A stretch of DNA of 64,000 nt from Thermoplasmata archaeon (lineage in GTDB: Archaea > Thermoplasmatota > Thermoplasmata > Thermoplasmatales > Thermoplasmataceae): the NCBI GenBank assembly GCA_021797355.1, contig JAJZZX010000003.1, positions 1-64,000 of the forward strand, written 5' to 3'. Of this stretch, positions 33,980 to 42,945 are shown one piece after another. A program made the position numbers and the translations under genes. The first letter of the stretch is position 1; each line of letters begins with the position of its first letter. The notes under the pieces were generated by a model. The model worked only from the letters and a program-made list of their open reading frames with translations, made no database searches and was not told the origin of the DNA.

Positions 33980-35755
33980 TCAGGTATCACCATACTGAAT
34001 CCTGTACATTCCAGAAAAAACTCCATTTTTCTTAACGAGTTCGTTGAATGTCCCCTCCTCAATTATGTTTCCATTCTGCAAAACGACGATCTTTTCGGCA
34101 AGCACAATCATTGAGAAACGATGCGTTATAAGAATCAGGGTCTTTTCCCTCAAGAAATTACGGAGTGCTTCTATAATGAGTTTTTCGGAATATGGATCGA
34201 TCTGTGACGTAGGCTCATCAAGTATGAGAATTTCCGGATCCCTGACAAATGCCCTAAGGATCGAAACAGCCTGCCTCTGCCCCTCTGAAAGGTTTCTTCC
34301 CATCTCGCCAACGTTTGTATCAACACCATCAGGGAGGGAAGCGAATATACCGCTGAGCCCAAACCTTTCAATGAGTGACTCCACCTGCTCCCGCGTTGCC
34401 GATGGTTCAACGAAAAGTATGTTTTCCAGAACCGTTCCCCTGAACAAAAATGGGTCTTGCAGCACCGGTGTCATGAGCTTCCGGTAAGATCTTGTGGGAA
34501 TATCAGCCAGATCTCTGCCGTCTATCCTTATCTCACCCACAACAGGGTGGTAGAATTTCAGCAGCAGATTGGAAAGCGTCGTCTTGCCTGCACCCGTATG
34601 TCCCACAATGGCAATCTTCTCTCCCTTCCTTATCTTGAGATCTATCTTACTGAGTGCGTCTCCCTGCCCATAGGAAAACGAGAGCCCAGTGATTTCTATT
34701 GAATCACGGAATACCAGCTTTTCATTGGTATCGCCAACATTCTCCTCTGCCGGGTGATCTATTATCCCATAAATCCTGGCGATTCCAACAAGGGAGGATT
34801 GGTAAGAGTTGTACAGCTGGGAAAGCTGTATTACAGGATCAAAGAACTCCTGCACATATACTATGAAAGCGACAAGGAGTCCAACGGTGGTTCTGCCATG
34901 AATTAGCTGTAAGGCGCCAGCAAGAATGACGATTATTATGCCTGCAGCTTCAAGAAGCCTTATTATTGCACCGTAAGAGGATGAAAGCTTCGATGCCCTC
35001 ATGTTTGCAGTAAAATTCTCCTGGTTCAGGCCCCTGTATTTGTCCTGAACCTTTTCCTCCACATTGAATGCCTTTATTGTCCTAATTGCTGCAATGTTCT
35101 CAGCCAGGTTGCCTGTGATGGCTGCTATTGTCTTCCTTGTGCGGAGATAGTTATCCCTCACTCTCGGCTGAATGGAGATGGTGAATGCCATGAGGACAGG
35201 TATAATTATTAGTGCGTACAGCGTCAGGTCAAAATCCTTGTAGAACATGATTGAAATAGACACTACGACGGTCGATATGCCAGAAATAACGGAGGGCAAC
35301 TGAAATGTCAGGAATTCGCTCAGGGTCTCAGCATCGTTCGTAATTCTGCTTATCAGATAACCAGTTTTGACCTTGCTGTAGAAATCCTCAGGTACATACT
35401 GAAGATTTGTGAAAGCCCTGTCCCTAAGGCTCTTAATCTCTGTCTGGGCGAGTTTGGTTGACTTGATTGTCCTGACCCTGTTTGAGAAGAACTGTATCAC
35501 ATACAGCAGAAAGAAGGAACCTGCAAAGTATTCCATAAGGCGAATATTGTGCCCCAGTATCGCGTTCACGGCGTACCCTAGGGCAAGCGGATACAGTGTC
35601 CCGGCAATTGCAGTCACTACAACAGTTGTGACAAGGATTGCACTGTCTCTCCTCATTCCTAGTATTTCTCTTACCATCCTCCTGAATGGGGCTGATCCAC
35701 TGGAGGTCTTAATGAGATCATCCTCAATCTCCTCATATGTCCTTGCCATGGTCAA
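33980..35755 (-). CDS. ABC exporter half-transporter, canonical site
   Basis: A 591-residue fused permease-ATPase. Six helices lie in about residues 35-310; the nucleotide-binding domain follows, with Walker A GHTGAGKTT, a variant signature LSEGQRQ, Walker B ILILDEPTSQID with the catalytic Glu, and LITHR as switch. Its start overlaps the end of the upstream half-transporter by 23 bases, so the two form a heterodimer like TM287/288. Substrates of such pumps are lipids or drugs. Confidence 0.88.
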   Translation of the reverse strand: MTMARTYEEIEDDLIKTSSGSAPFRRMVREILGMRRDSAILVTTVVVTAIAGTLYPLALGYAVNAILGHNIRLMEYFAGSFFLLYVIQFFSNRVRTIKSTKLAQTEIKSLRDRAFTNLQYVPEDFYSKVKTGYLISRITNDAETLSEFLTFQLPSVISGISTVVVSISIMFYKDFDLTLYALIIIPVLMAFTISIQPRVRDNYLRTRKTIAAITGNLAENIAAIRTIKAFNVEEKVQDKYRGLNQENFTANMRASKLSSSYGAIIRLLEAAGIIIVILAGALQLIHGRTTVGLLVAFIVYVQEFFDPVIQLSQLYNSYQSSLVGIARIYGIIDHPAEENVGDTNEKLVFRDSIEITGLSFSYGQGDALSKIDLKIRKGEKIAIVGHTGAGKTTLSNLLLKFYHPVVGEIRIDGRDLADIPTRSYRKLMTPVLQDPFLFRGTVLENILFVEPSATREQVESLIERFGLSGIFASLPDGVDTNVGEMGRNLSEGQRQAVSILRAFVRDPEILILDEPTSQIDPYSEKLIIEALRNFLREKTLILITHRFSMIVLAEKIVVLQNGNIIEEGTFNELVKKNGVFSGMYRIQYGDT

Positions 35756-37505
35756 CCTCGTAGAAATTCATCCTTATGCCATCGGTGATGCCCTGCAGAT
35801 CAACAGAAACATCAATTACAGGGAATATCTCCCCATTCTCGAGCTTCCAGACCGAATCTGCATATTTGAGGGCAGATGGCCTGTGCGTAACAAGGAGTAT
35901 GGTTGCACTCCTTATCTCTTGCCGGATATTGTTAAATATGCGGAGTTCTGTTTCAGGGTCCACGCTTGATGTTGCATCATCAAGTATTATCACGCCTGGG
36001 AGGCCAGCAATTGTTCTTGCCAAAGCGACTCTCTGTTTCTGTCCTCCGGAGAGTGTTATGCCACGCTCTCCAACCTGGGTATCATATCCGTCGGGTAGCG
36101 ACATGACAAAATCGTCTATCTCGGCAATCCGTGCGGCCCGCCTGACATCGGCAAGTGATATACCTTCCCTATGGAAAGATATGTTTTCCCTGATGGTGCC
36201 TGAGAGGAGATTTATTTCCTGGGGAACAAGCGATACATGCCGCCTCAGTGCAGCGAGAGGAATCTTCCTGACATCTTTTGTGCCAATGAGAATATCCCCT
36301 TCATCCGGGTCATAGAACCTGGGAATCATGCTTACTAGCGTTGTCTTGCCTGATCCTGTCCTCCCTGTTATGGCTGTAAACTCACCAGGGCGGATTTCCA
36401 AGTTAATTCCTTTCAGGATCTTCTTCCCTCCCTTGTGGAACGAAACATCCCGGATCGTAATACTTCCCGAAAGATTCACGGAGTTTTTGTTGTCAACATC
36501 CTCCTCCATTGAAGTTTCAAGCAGTGTTGAAATCCTCTCAATGCCAGCCCTGGCATTCTCAGAAAAAACGATAAGCCTTCCAAACGAACTCACAGGGGAA
36601 CTCATGAGGCTGAAAATGTTCACGGCAGCCACCAGGGGCCCAACGGCTGCTGATGATATAATGTCGGAATAGCCGCCATATATGAGCACTCCAGTGGCAG
36701 CAGCACTTACTATCAATGGCATGATGTTGTTATAGAATCCCCTAAGCTTAGCAACCTCCATATACTCATCGTAATAGCTGCCCGTAGTCTGTGAAAATCT
36801 CTGAATCTCAAGGTCCTCTGCAGAAAAGCCGCGGACGACCCTGTTTCCAACTATATTCTCCTGAAGCCTCTCATTCATGAGGCCATAGTAAGTCCGGATT
36901 CTTCTCCATCTGGTTCTCTGCTTCTTCTGGAATATGGCCCCTGTAAGTATAAGGAGCGGAACCGCCACGAGAAATATCAGGGCAAAGTAAGGATTTATGG
37001 AGAACAGGAAATAGAGGGCAAATACTATCAAGAAGATTGTGGGAAGCATCTGGGAGAACAGATTGTTCAAAAAATTCCTGACTGCATGGACATCCATTGT
37101 ATTGCGCGACAATAGATCTCCAGAAGTCTGGCCCTCGTAAAAGGAGTAGTTCTTCCGGAGCAAATGCCAGAAGGCATCATTCCTAAGGTTGTATTCGAAC
37201 TTCTGGCTCACATACAGCGAGCCGTAGCTCACTATGAACTGGAAAACTGCTGTTACAGCAGACGCTGCAATTATGAGGAGGCCAACGGAAAGGACCCCTG
37301 AATAACTAAGGTTCTCGATTTTAGTTACTGCCTCTCCAATGAACACCGGGATAAGAAGTCTAGAAACCGATGATACTATTCCCGCAATTATTACAACTGC
37401 AACGATGCCATACCTCCCCTTCAGGTAGGGCAAAGAGAATTTGAATGGATAGAATATTCCCAGAACTTTCTTGGCACCTGCTGAGATCCGAGACAATATG
37501 GCCAT
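35733..37505 (-). CDS. ABC exporter half-transporter, degenerate site
   Basis: A 590-residue partner of the next gene, with six membrane helices and an ATPase domain. Walker A is GRTGSGKTT and the signature LSGGQKQR, but Walker B ends LDDATSSVD: the catalytic Glu is Asp. With the LSEGQ partner this gives one canonical and one degenerate ATP site, the normal state of heterodimeric exporters. It is the first gene of the pair. Confidence 0.88.
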   Translation of the reverse strand: MAILSRISAGAKKVLGIFYPFKFSLPYLKGRYGIVAVVIIAGIVSSVSRLLIPVFIGEAVTKIENLSYSGVLSVGLLIIAASAVTAVFQFIVSYGSLYVSQKFEYNLRNDAFWHLLRKNYSFYEGQTSGDLLSRNTMDVHAVRNFLNNLFSQMLPTIFLIVFALYFLFSINPYFALIFLVAVPLLILTGAIFQKKQRTRWRRIRTYYGLMNERLQENIVGNRVVRGFSAEDLEIQRFSQTTGSYYDEYMEVAKLRGFYNNIMPLIVSAAATGVLIYGGYSDIISSAAVGPLVAAVNIFSLMSSPVSSFGRLIVFSENARAGIERISTLLETSMEEDVDNKNSVNLSGSITIRDVSFHKGGKKILKGINLEIRPGEFTAITGRTGSGKTTLVSMIPRFYDPDEGDILIGTKDVRKIPLAALRRHVSLVPQEINLLSGTIRENISFHREGISLADVRRAARIAEIDDFVMSLPDGYDTQVGERGITLSGGQKQRVALARTIAGLPGVIILDDATSSVDPETELRIFNNIRQEIRSATILLVTHRPSALKYADSVWKLENGEIFPVIDVSVDLQGITDGIRMNFYEVDHGKDI

Positions 37506-37582
37506 TAAAATTCTAGCCCCTAAATAGAATGGAATATCGACTCCTCACAGATTAATATTTTGCAGCGTCCATGGCGAACCAG

Positions 37583-38482
37583 CTAGCTGGAATCAGATAC
37601 CAGCGACACGTAGAGATTCTCAAGGTAGTCTCTTGGCCTGACCCATCTGATTCTAGCCCCACTGCTTACAAGGTAGTTTATTATGTCTGCATTTGTGGCT
37701 CCAGACCGCATCCTCACCATGATGCTGTTGCCGTCCATAAATGCGTCCTGCACAAGATGGTCAGGAAAATCAAACGTGGAAAGCTTGCTGTCCAACTCAA
37801 TCTCTATTATCCTGTCTGCTGGATCATTAATGGTGTCATGAACAATTTGCCCATGGTTTATTATTATGACCCTGTCACAGATCTCCTGCGCTTCATGGAT
37901 AAGATGCGTGCTCATGAGGATAATCCTATTGCGGTCCTGGTTGAGCCGGTTTATGAGATCCCGCATTTCCTTCATGCCAGTGGGATCAAGGCCAAACGTT
38001 GGCTCATCCAGTATTATTATGGAGGGATCGCTGACAAGGGCACAGGCAAGGCTTAGCCTCTGCTTCATCCCCCTGGAAAAATTGCCTGTTTTCCTGTCAA
38101 GGTAGCCCGATATGGATGTTAGTTCTGACACCCTGCTGATCTCGGATTCCAGCCTATTCTCAGGAACCCCCTTTACCCTCGATACAAATTTCAAAGTTTC
38201 CCTGGCAGTCAGGTATGGATAGAACTCTGGCTGCTCTACAAGTGCGCCAACATTCATGAGCGCTCTTTCAGGCTCATCTGAGACATTGATCCCGTTGATA
38301 AGTGCAACTCCGTCACTTGGCTTCACTATATTTGTGAGTACTTTCAGAAGTGTTGTTTTGCCCGCACCATTTGGCCCGAGTATTCCTATGCAGCCCGGCT
38401 CCTGGAGATTCAGGCTAAAATCCTTCAGGGCCACAACATCCCTGTAACTTTTGCTCACTGATTCTACCAGAACAGAAGGCAT
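37583..38482 (-). CDS. ABC-2 type transporter, ATP-binding protein
   Basis: A 299-residue ATPase: Walker A GPNGAGKTT, signature FSRGMKQRLSLA, Walker B IIILDEPTFGLDP, switch MSTHLIHEA. The C-terminal tail (about 210-299) is the usual regulatory part of NatA/CcmA-type proteins. The start is ATG 38482, with a strong GGAGGT six bases upstream inside the end of the permease gene. It is the last gene of a three-gene leftward operon with the permease and a secreted protein. Confidence 0.85.
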   Translation of the reverse strand: MPSVLVESVSKSYRDVVALKDFSLNLQEPGCIGILGPNGAGKTTLLKVLTNIVKPSDGVALINGINVSDEPERALMNVGALVEQPEFYPYLTARETLKFVSRVKGVPENRLESEISRVSELTSISGYLDRKTGNFSRGMKQRLSLACALVSDPSIIILDEPTFGLDPTGMKEMRDLINRLNQDRNRIILMSTHLIHEAQEICDRVIIINHGQIVHDTINDPADRIIEIELDSKLSTFDFPDHLVQDAFMDGNSIMVRMRSGATNADIINYLVSSGARIRWVRPRDYLENLYVSLVSDSS

Positions 38483-39324
38483 CACTTAACCTCCTTTCTG
38501 TCAAATATTATGAGAGCCGCCGTGAAGGAGACAATGGCATAAACTACCATGACGCCGATAGAAGTGTATATGGTTCCAACAGTGGCTGGCGCAAAGGTGG
38601 AAGATGCCGTAGAGAAGGGATTGGTGGAAATGTTAAGATAAACCTTCTCCATGGCATCGGCAGCCACATTCAATAAATAGTACGGAGTGACCTTGTATAG
38701 GAATTCTACTATGATCTCGTAGGCATTGAATACAAGTAAATAAATCAAGAAGACGGTTATGTACGCATATGTATTCCTGTTGAATATGCTGCTGATGAGG
38801 AACGTGAAGGCAGTTATTGAAAATACAAAGATCACGAGCAGTCCAATGGACTGGTAATATCCCAGGATAAGTGGCCCAGGAAACAGGTACTCAAACACCG
38901 CAGCCTGGAAAATGAGGTAAATTGCCACAGTTATCAGGGTTACAGCCACTGCGGCAACATATTTTGCCGTCAGCAGAGTAACCCTGCCAATTGGCAGGGG
39001 AAAAATGTGGAAGGCGGTCTTGTTCTCAATCTCGCTTGAGATTGCAGTTGAACCGAAGAATACGGAGGCAAAGACTGGAAGATCCAAAAGGACAAAGGCC
39101 CAGAAATATCCAAAAATCTCAGCTTTCCCCGTGTTTCCAAGAGCTGCTAGCAATTTTGGAGGAACTATGAGATCAAGCTTGTTCACATATTTCAGGGAGA
39201 AATATGTCAGCAGGGCCGAAACCAGAAGTGAAATAACCAGCATCAGGTAGAAGCTCCTTGATCGGTAATAATTCCTGAAATAGTAGGATGAGGCAACACT
39301 GAAAGTTCTGAAAGTTGATGGCAT
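38482..39324 (-). CDS. ABC-2 type transporter, permease
   Basis: A 280-residue permease with six helices. SSEIENKTAFHIFPLPIGRVTLLTAKYVAA is the E-x-E/G-rich coupling region typical of NosY/ABC-2 permeases with cleaved-substrate export. The start is ATG 39324 with GTGAT nearby; a GTG at 39333 overlaps the upstream TGA. Works with the ATPase that follows. Confidence 0.8.
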   Translation of the reverse strand: MPSTFRTFSVASSYYFRNYYRSRSFYLMLVISLLVSALLTYFSLKYVNKLDLIVPPKLLAALGNTGKAEIFGYFWAFVLLDLPVFASVFFGSTAISSEIENKTAFHIFPLPIGRVTLLTAKYVAAVAVTLITVAIYLIFQAAVFEYLFPGPLILGYYQSIGLLVIFVFSITAFTFLISSIFNRNTYAYITVFLIYLLVFNAYEIIVEFLYKVTPYYLLNVAADAMEKVYLNISTNPFSTASSTFAPATVGTIYTSIGVMVVYAIVSFTAALIIFDRKEVK

Positions 39325-39329
39325 TGCTA

Positions 39330-40172
39330 TCACTGAATGGTTCCATTAAAGCCGGTAAATGAGAAATTTGCAGACGTTCTTAAATTTTCCAGGCCATATC
39401 TTGTTGTCAGATTCATGTACGGGTAGCTGTAATACATCTTCGTAAGGTTGCTTCCGAGAACAAGGGGGACTGCCTGATCCAGCTTTGTGGCAAAAGTCAT
39501 GTTACTGAAGACCAGGCTGAAGGACGAGGAGTTCCAGAAGACATTGCCGCTAGCTCTGCTGAAATACTGGTTCGAATAATTGACGTAGAAAGAGTCGTTT
39601 GCAGTGCTGTTGAAATACAGGTTGGAAATCCTTGAGAAGGCAGTGTTTTCAACCGCAGAGAGTATGCTTAACTTGACTGAGGAAAGGGATCCGAGGCTGA
39701 CTGTGGAACCTGATATTTCAGCTATATAAAGCGTATTGTTCTGTACAAACCTGGAAATATTCAGAGAATTGTAGATTTTGAGAAAAACTGAACTGTTTCT
39801 CCCTACAGCGGATGAAATGGATATGTTGCTGATGCTGTAGATCTTGTAGCCATGGAATGTCTCAACATAAGATGGCACAATAGAGACTCCTGAGGAGATG
39901 TTTCCAGATGTTGAAGCATTTCCAGAAGAAAGGAGGGACGACACCTGCGAAATTCCAAGGGATGCCACCGCTCCTGTTTCATTTCCGGCGGTGAAGAGAT
40001 AGATTGTTGTGTTGTTGTAGTTAAACTTCATAACGAAATTTGAATCCAGCGGAATGAAATGCAACATGGACGGGTTTGATGCCCCAAAAGCCTCATATGC
40101 CATATACCCGGAGGGCACAGCCACTCCTGCCGCCACTATTACGAGGACGATAGCCTTGATAAATGGCTTCAT
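39330..40172 (-). CDS. Membrane-anchored, sequon-rich extracellular protein
   Basis: A 280-residue protein with one N-terminal membrane anchor or signal (about 5-28) and an outside domain rich in Ser, Asn and Tyr. I count about 17 N-x-S/T sequons, so it should be heavily N-glycosylated, as expected for the cell surface of an acidophile. No family recognised. It is the first gene of the ABC-2 operon (overlap of four bases if the GTG start of the permease is used), so it is probably the transporter's outside partner or cargo-related protein. Confidence 0.6.
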   Translation of the reverse strand: MKPFIKAIVLVIVAAGVAVPSGYMAYEAFGASNPSMLHFIPLDSNFVMKFNYNNTTIYLFTAGNETGAVASLGISQVSSLLSSGNASTSGNISSGVSIVPSYVETFHGYKIYSISNISISSAVGRNSSVFLKIYNSLNISRFVQNNTLYIAEISGSTVSLGSLSSVKLSILSAVENTAFSRISNLYFNSTANDSFYVNYSNQYFSRASGNVFWNSSSFSLVFSNMTFATKLDQAVPLVLGSNLTKMYYSYPYMNLTTRYGLENLRTSANFSFTGFNGTIQ

Positions 40173-40205
40173 ACGTAGATATGTAACTTACCTATATAAA
40201 CAGGC

Positions 40206-40673
40206 ATGATGTATTTTTTGATCTATTTGATTCTTCAGGGTTTCACTGTTTTGGCCGCATGGAAAAGATTATTGTGTATCCAGGCCTTGATCCCGTGGGG
40301 ATTTACTTTGGATTTTGACGCCAGGATTGAGGACGTTATGCTGGACTGGTACAGAGATGGCAAGAGCAAGATCGAGGATCTGGCCGATGTTGAGGATGAT
40401 AAATGGGATAGCCTTATAGAAAAGACCCTGCAAGACGTAGAGGGAGACATGGCAAAATTTCCGGAAAGGGCATTCTCGAAGATGATGAACTTCCTTAATT
40501 TCATGGAGAGCGCTGCCAGATCCCTGCCACACATAGCCAGGATAGTTGCGGCCTATATAGGCAGGATAAGAAAAATCCTGGGGGGAATCGCAAAATTCCT
40601 TGGCGCATCATCTTTCTCCATCTCAATTGGCACCCCGTTCTATCTCAACTTCAGCATGAACTTCAATGAATAG
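40206..40673 (+). CDS. Hypothetical protein, start uncertain
   Basis: Up to 155 residues. From the first ATG it would begin with a signal-like MMYFLIYLILQGF; a TTG at 40308 after GTGGGGA would instead give a soluble acidic 121-residue protein starting at DFDARIEDVMLDWYRDG, which I find equally likely. The C-terminal part (ARSLPHIARIVAAYIGRIRK, then IGTPFYLNFSMNF) is amphipathic. Family not recognised. It is divergent from the sequon-rich protein, with TATATAAA between them. Confidence 0.5.
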   Translation: MMYFLIYLILQGFTVLAAWKRLLCIQALIPWGFTLDFDARIEDVMLDWYRDGKSKIEDLADVEDDKWDSLIEKTLQDVEGDMAKFPERAFSKMMNFLNFMESAARSLPHIARIVAAYIGRIRKILGGIAKFLGASSFSISIGTPFYLNFSMNFNE

Positions 40674-40677
40674 TTTA

Positions 40678-41055
40678 TCAGTGGGTAGGAGATGCCCCCG
40701 GTACCTTCATCCTGGGCTTCCAGACCATCCCCATTATTCCTCCAATAAAGGCGATAAGGAAACCAAAGAAAAGGCCGCCTGAAGTACCATACCAGCTGGC
40801 TGCTGAAAGTGCTATTATGGCTGCCCCATAGGCTATATGGAAACGCCTGTGCATGAACAGAAGAATGCTGAATATTATTATGAGAATTCCCCAGAGGGTG
40901 CCCATTGCTTCCTGAAACAATCCATAGCCGCTGGCTGATCCATGCATAATAAGTATATGGAGCCCAATTGCTCCAACAATAAGAATAATTGCGCCGCCCA
41001 CTGCTGAAACAATGGCAGAATCCAGCGGCGATTCCCTCAGTTCTTTCCAGGACAC
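40678..41055 (-). CDS. Four-helix membrane protein
   Basis: A 125-residue protein with four helices (about 15-37, 50-66, 72-90, 93-112) and a short polar tail. It resembles small archaeal DUF-type membrane proteins; function unknown. It lies 90 bases downstream of the archaellin gene on the same strand, separated by a GC-rich hairpin, so it may have its own promoter or be read through at a low level. Confidence 0.55.
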   Translation of the reverse strand: MSWKELRESPLDSAIVSAVGGAIILIVGAIGLHILIMHGSASGYGLFQEAMGTLWGILIIIFSILLFMHRRFHIAYGAAIIALSAASWYGTSGGLFFGFLIAFIGGIMGMVWKPRMKVPGASPTH

Positions 41056-41110
41056 ATACCTGGATGCACCTTCAATATTTAAGTTAAGGTATGCCAGGAT
41101 GATAGGTGTG

Positions 41111-41132
41111 CCCCCACCTGGCCTGGTGGGGG
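41111..41132 (-). terminator. GC-rich hairpin after the archaellin gene
   Basis: CCCCCACC and GGTGGGGG form a perfect 8-base stem with a 6-base loop, 13 bases after the archaellin stop codon. It is the most stable simple hairpin I saw in the window. No T-run follows on the minus strand, so it may stabilise the 3' end of an abundant mRNA rather than terminate it. Confidence 0.5.
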
Positions 41133-41144
41133 GCAGCGAGGTGT

Positions 41145-41870
41145 CTACTGCAGCGTGATGGTTCGTGTTGTGAATGACTCCGGTGCCGTAAACTGTATTA
41201 TGGCTGGAGCTCCCTGTTCAGGCGTTATCTGTCCCTGGACTGGCTCATTTTGTGTTATATTGGATCCAAAGGTGTTGGTCACGTTCAGGATTATGGCAGC
41301 AACTGCCCCTGTAGACAATACAGGGTACTGAGCCGTCAGGGAATGTGCAGGATCGCTCTCCACCAGTACTCCGTAGCTCGTGGGATCATTATGGCTCTTA
41401 CTGAGGAGCCCCCAGACGGAGTTTCCGAACAGATTATCCGTACCGGATGATGAAACGCTGGCAAATATTGAATCATTGTAGACCAGCACCGCGGTCACTC
41501 CGTTTACAGTCAGGGAAACAGTTACGTTTGCAAGATTTACGGAGCTACCGCCAGTATTCACACTCATGAATATGGCCAGATATTCCACACCTCCCGCTTC
41601 AGCGGGCGTGGCCCCATCATATCCTATTACCTGATCCACCACAATACCGGTGGAAACTTGCCTTATTGTTGTTGTCCCTGTTGAATCTGCCCTCTGCTGC
41701 AGTATTCCCGCAGTATGTATGAGGACAGATGCAGCCACAGCAGCAACAAGAACCAGGGCGATGAATATGATAAGGACACCTATACCGGTCTCAGCTCTCT
41801 CTTCCTCATTGAAGGAGAACTGTTTCCTTATTTGTCTTCCAACCCTCGCCAGATTTCTATACAGTGTCAT
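41145..41870 (-). CDS. Archaellin (archaeal flagellin)
   Basis: A 241-residue archaellin. The class III signal is long (about 27 residues, ending ERA) and is followed by ETGIGVLIIFIALVLVAAVA, the invariant hydrophobic helix that packs in the filament core; cleavage before ETGIG by prepilin peptidase is expected. The outer domain is rich in Thr, Ser, Val and Asn, with several N-x-S/T sequons. A TATA box (TTTATATA, near 41930) and GGTAATG lie upstream. No other archaellum gene is within the window. Confidence 0.92.
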   Translation of the reverse strand: MTLYRNLARVGRQIRKQFSFNEEERAETGIGVLIIFIALVLVAAVAASVLIHTAGILQQRADSTGTTTIRQVSTGIVVDQVIGYDGATPAEAGGVEYLAIFMSVNTGGSSVNLANVTVSLTVNGVTAVLVYNDSIFASVSSSGTDNLFGNSVWGLLSKSHNDPTSYGVLVESDPAHSLTAQYPVLSTGAVAAIILNVTNTFGSNITQNEPVQGQITPEQGAPAIIQFTAPESFTTRTITLQ

Positions 41871-42084
41871 TACCTTTTACCCCTCATTGTTGTCTGTATG
41901 AGCATATGTAGATGGGTATGTCTGTATATAAACAGCCTAACGCTGGGAACGAAAATATTTCGCAATGGTTATTAAGCATATGCATGAAGCATACATACTG
42001 ACATGCCTGCCATATGCACAAATCCCTGTAGCATTCTATGCAAAAAAGTGATATGATTGCCTTAAGGCATGGTATGAAGATAAC

Positions 42085-42945
42085 ATGCTAAGCGGAGATG
42101 ACAAGAGATTCATAGTGAAAAGTGTAGAGAACGGTTACAAGGTAAGCGACCTTGCCAAGATGTTCAACGTGACGCCAAGAAGGGTGCAGCAGATACTAAA
42201 GGAAGATCTGAACGGCAGCCTTGAGAGGAAGCGTATGGCATCGCTGACAGCAGAGGAAGCAAAGGAAATAGAGGATTTGTGGCTGAATTACAAGATAGGG
42301 TCACGGACAATATATTATCTTATGAAGAGCAAGGGGAAGAGTGTGTCATATTACCAGATATACAACTTTATGCGCACAAAGAACATGATAAAGTCAAAAG
42401 CTTCCCAGTCTTCAGGTTCAAGAAGCAAGTATGAGGATACCCCGCTGGCAACAATCTACATGGATTACCACCAGTCAACTATGGAATCTCCATACGCTGT
42501 TGTCTGCGTAGACATGGCCACAAAGAAGATACTGTCTATGGTGGAGTCCAGGAAGATAACAAAGGAGCTGATCCAGAAGCTAGCAGATTCGGTTGGGAAG
42601 ATTACAGACAGCACAAGCCTTCGTATCCAGCATCTTCACCTGAGGAGTGGCGTTCTTAGCATACTATATGGGGCAACTGACCTTAAGTACTACATGAAGA
42701 AGAGGGGGATTGAGGAAGTCACGCCAGACAGGCATGGAAATAGGATACACCTAGCCCTTTCAAGGCTATGGCAGAACTACGACAGGTTCAGGTGGACATT
42801 TGACTCGCCTGAGGCTTTCATCTACTGGTATAACAACAGGCCAATAGTGGACAAAGCGCAGAACAGGGTGACAACGCCAAATGAGATCATGGAGCGTTTC
42901 CTGATGGAGCATGGAAATCTCCCCATGGCGAGCGGTTCATCCTGA
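42085..42945 (+). CDS. Integrase-core transposase-like protein, catalytic residues lost
   Basis: A 286-residue intact ORF. Residues 8-40 form a helix-turn-helix (NGYKVSDLAKMFNVTPRRVQ) and 60-100 a second one, as in IS481-like transposases. The integrase core follows: IYMDYHQ keeps the first Asp (127), but where TDxGxxF is expected there is LHLRSGVLSI, and where NGxxERF is expected there is HGNRIHLAL. The tail FRWTFDSPEAFIYWYNNRP is typical. So two of three DDE residues seem absent. It may be a domesticated DNA-binding protein. The end overlaps the btuD-like gene. Confidence 0.65.
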   Translation: MLSGDDKRFIVKSVENGYKVSDLAKMFNVTPRRVQQILKEDLNGSLERKRMASLTAEEAKEIEDLWLNYKIGSRTIYYLMKSKGKSVSYYQIYNFMRTKNMIKSKASQSSGSRSKYEDTPLATIYMDYHQSTMESPYAVVCVDMATKKILSMVESRKITKELIQKLADSVGKITDSTSLRIQHLHLRSGVLSILYGATDLKYYMKKRGIEEVTPDRHGNRIHLALSRLWQNYDRFRWTFDSPEAFIYWYNNRPIVDKAQNRVTTPNEIMERFLMEHGNLPMASGSS

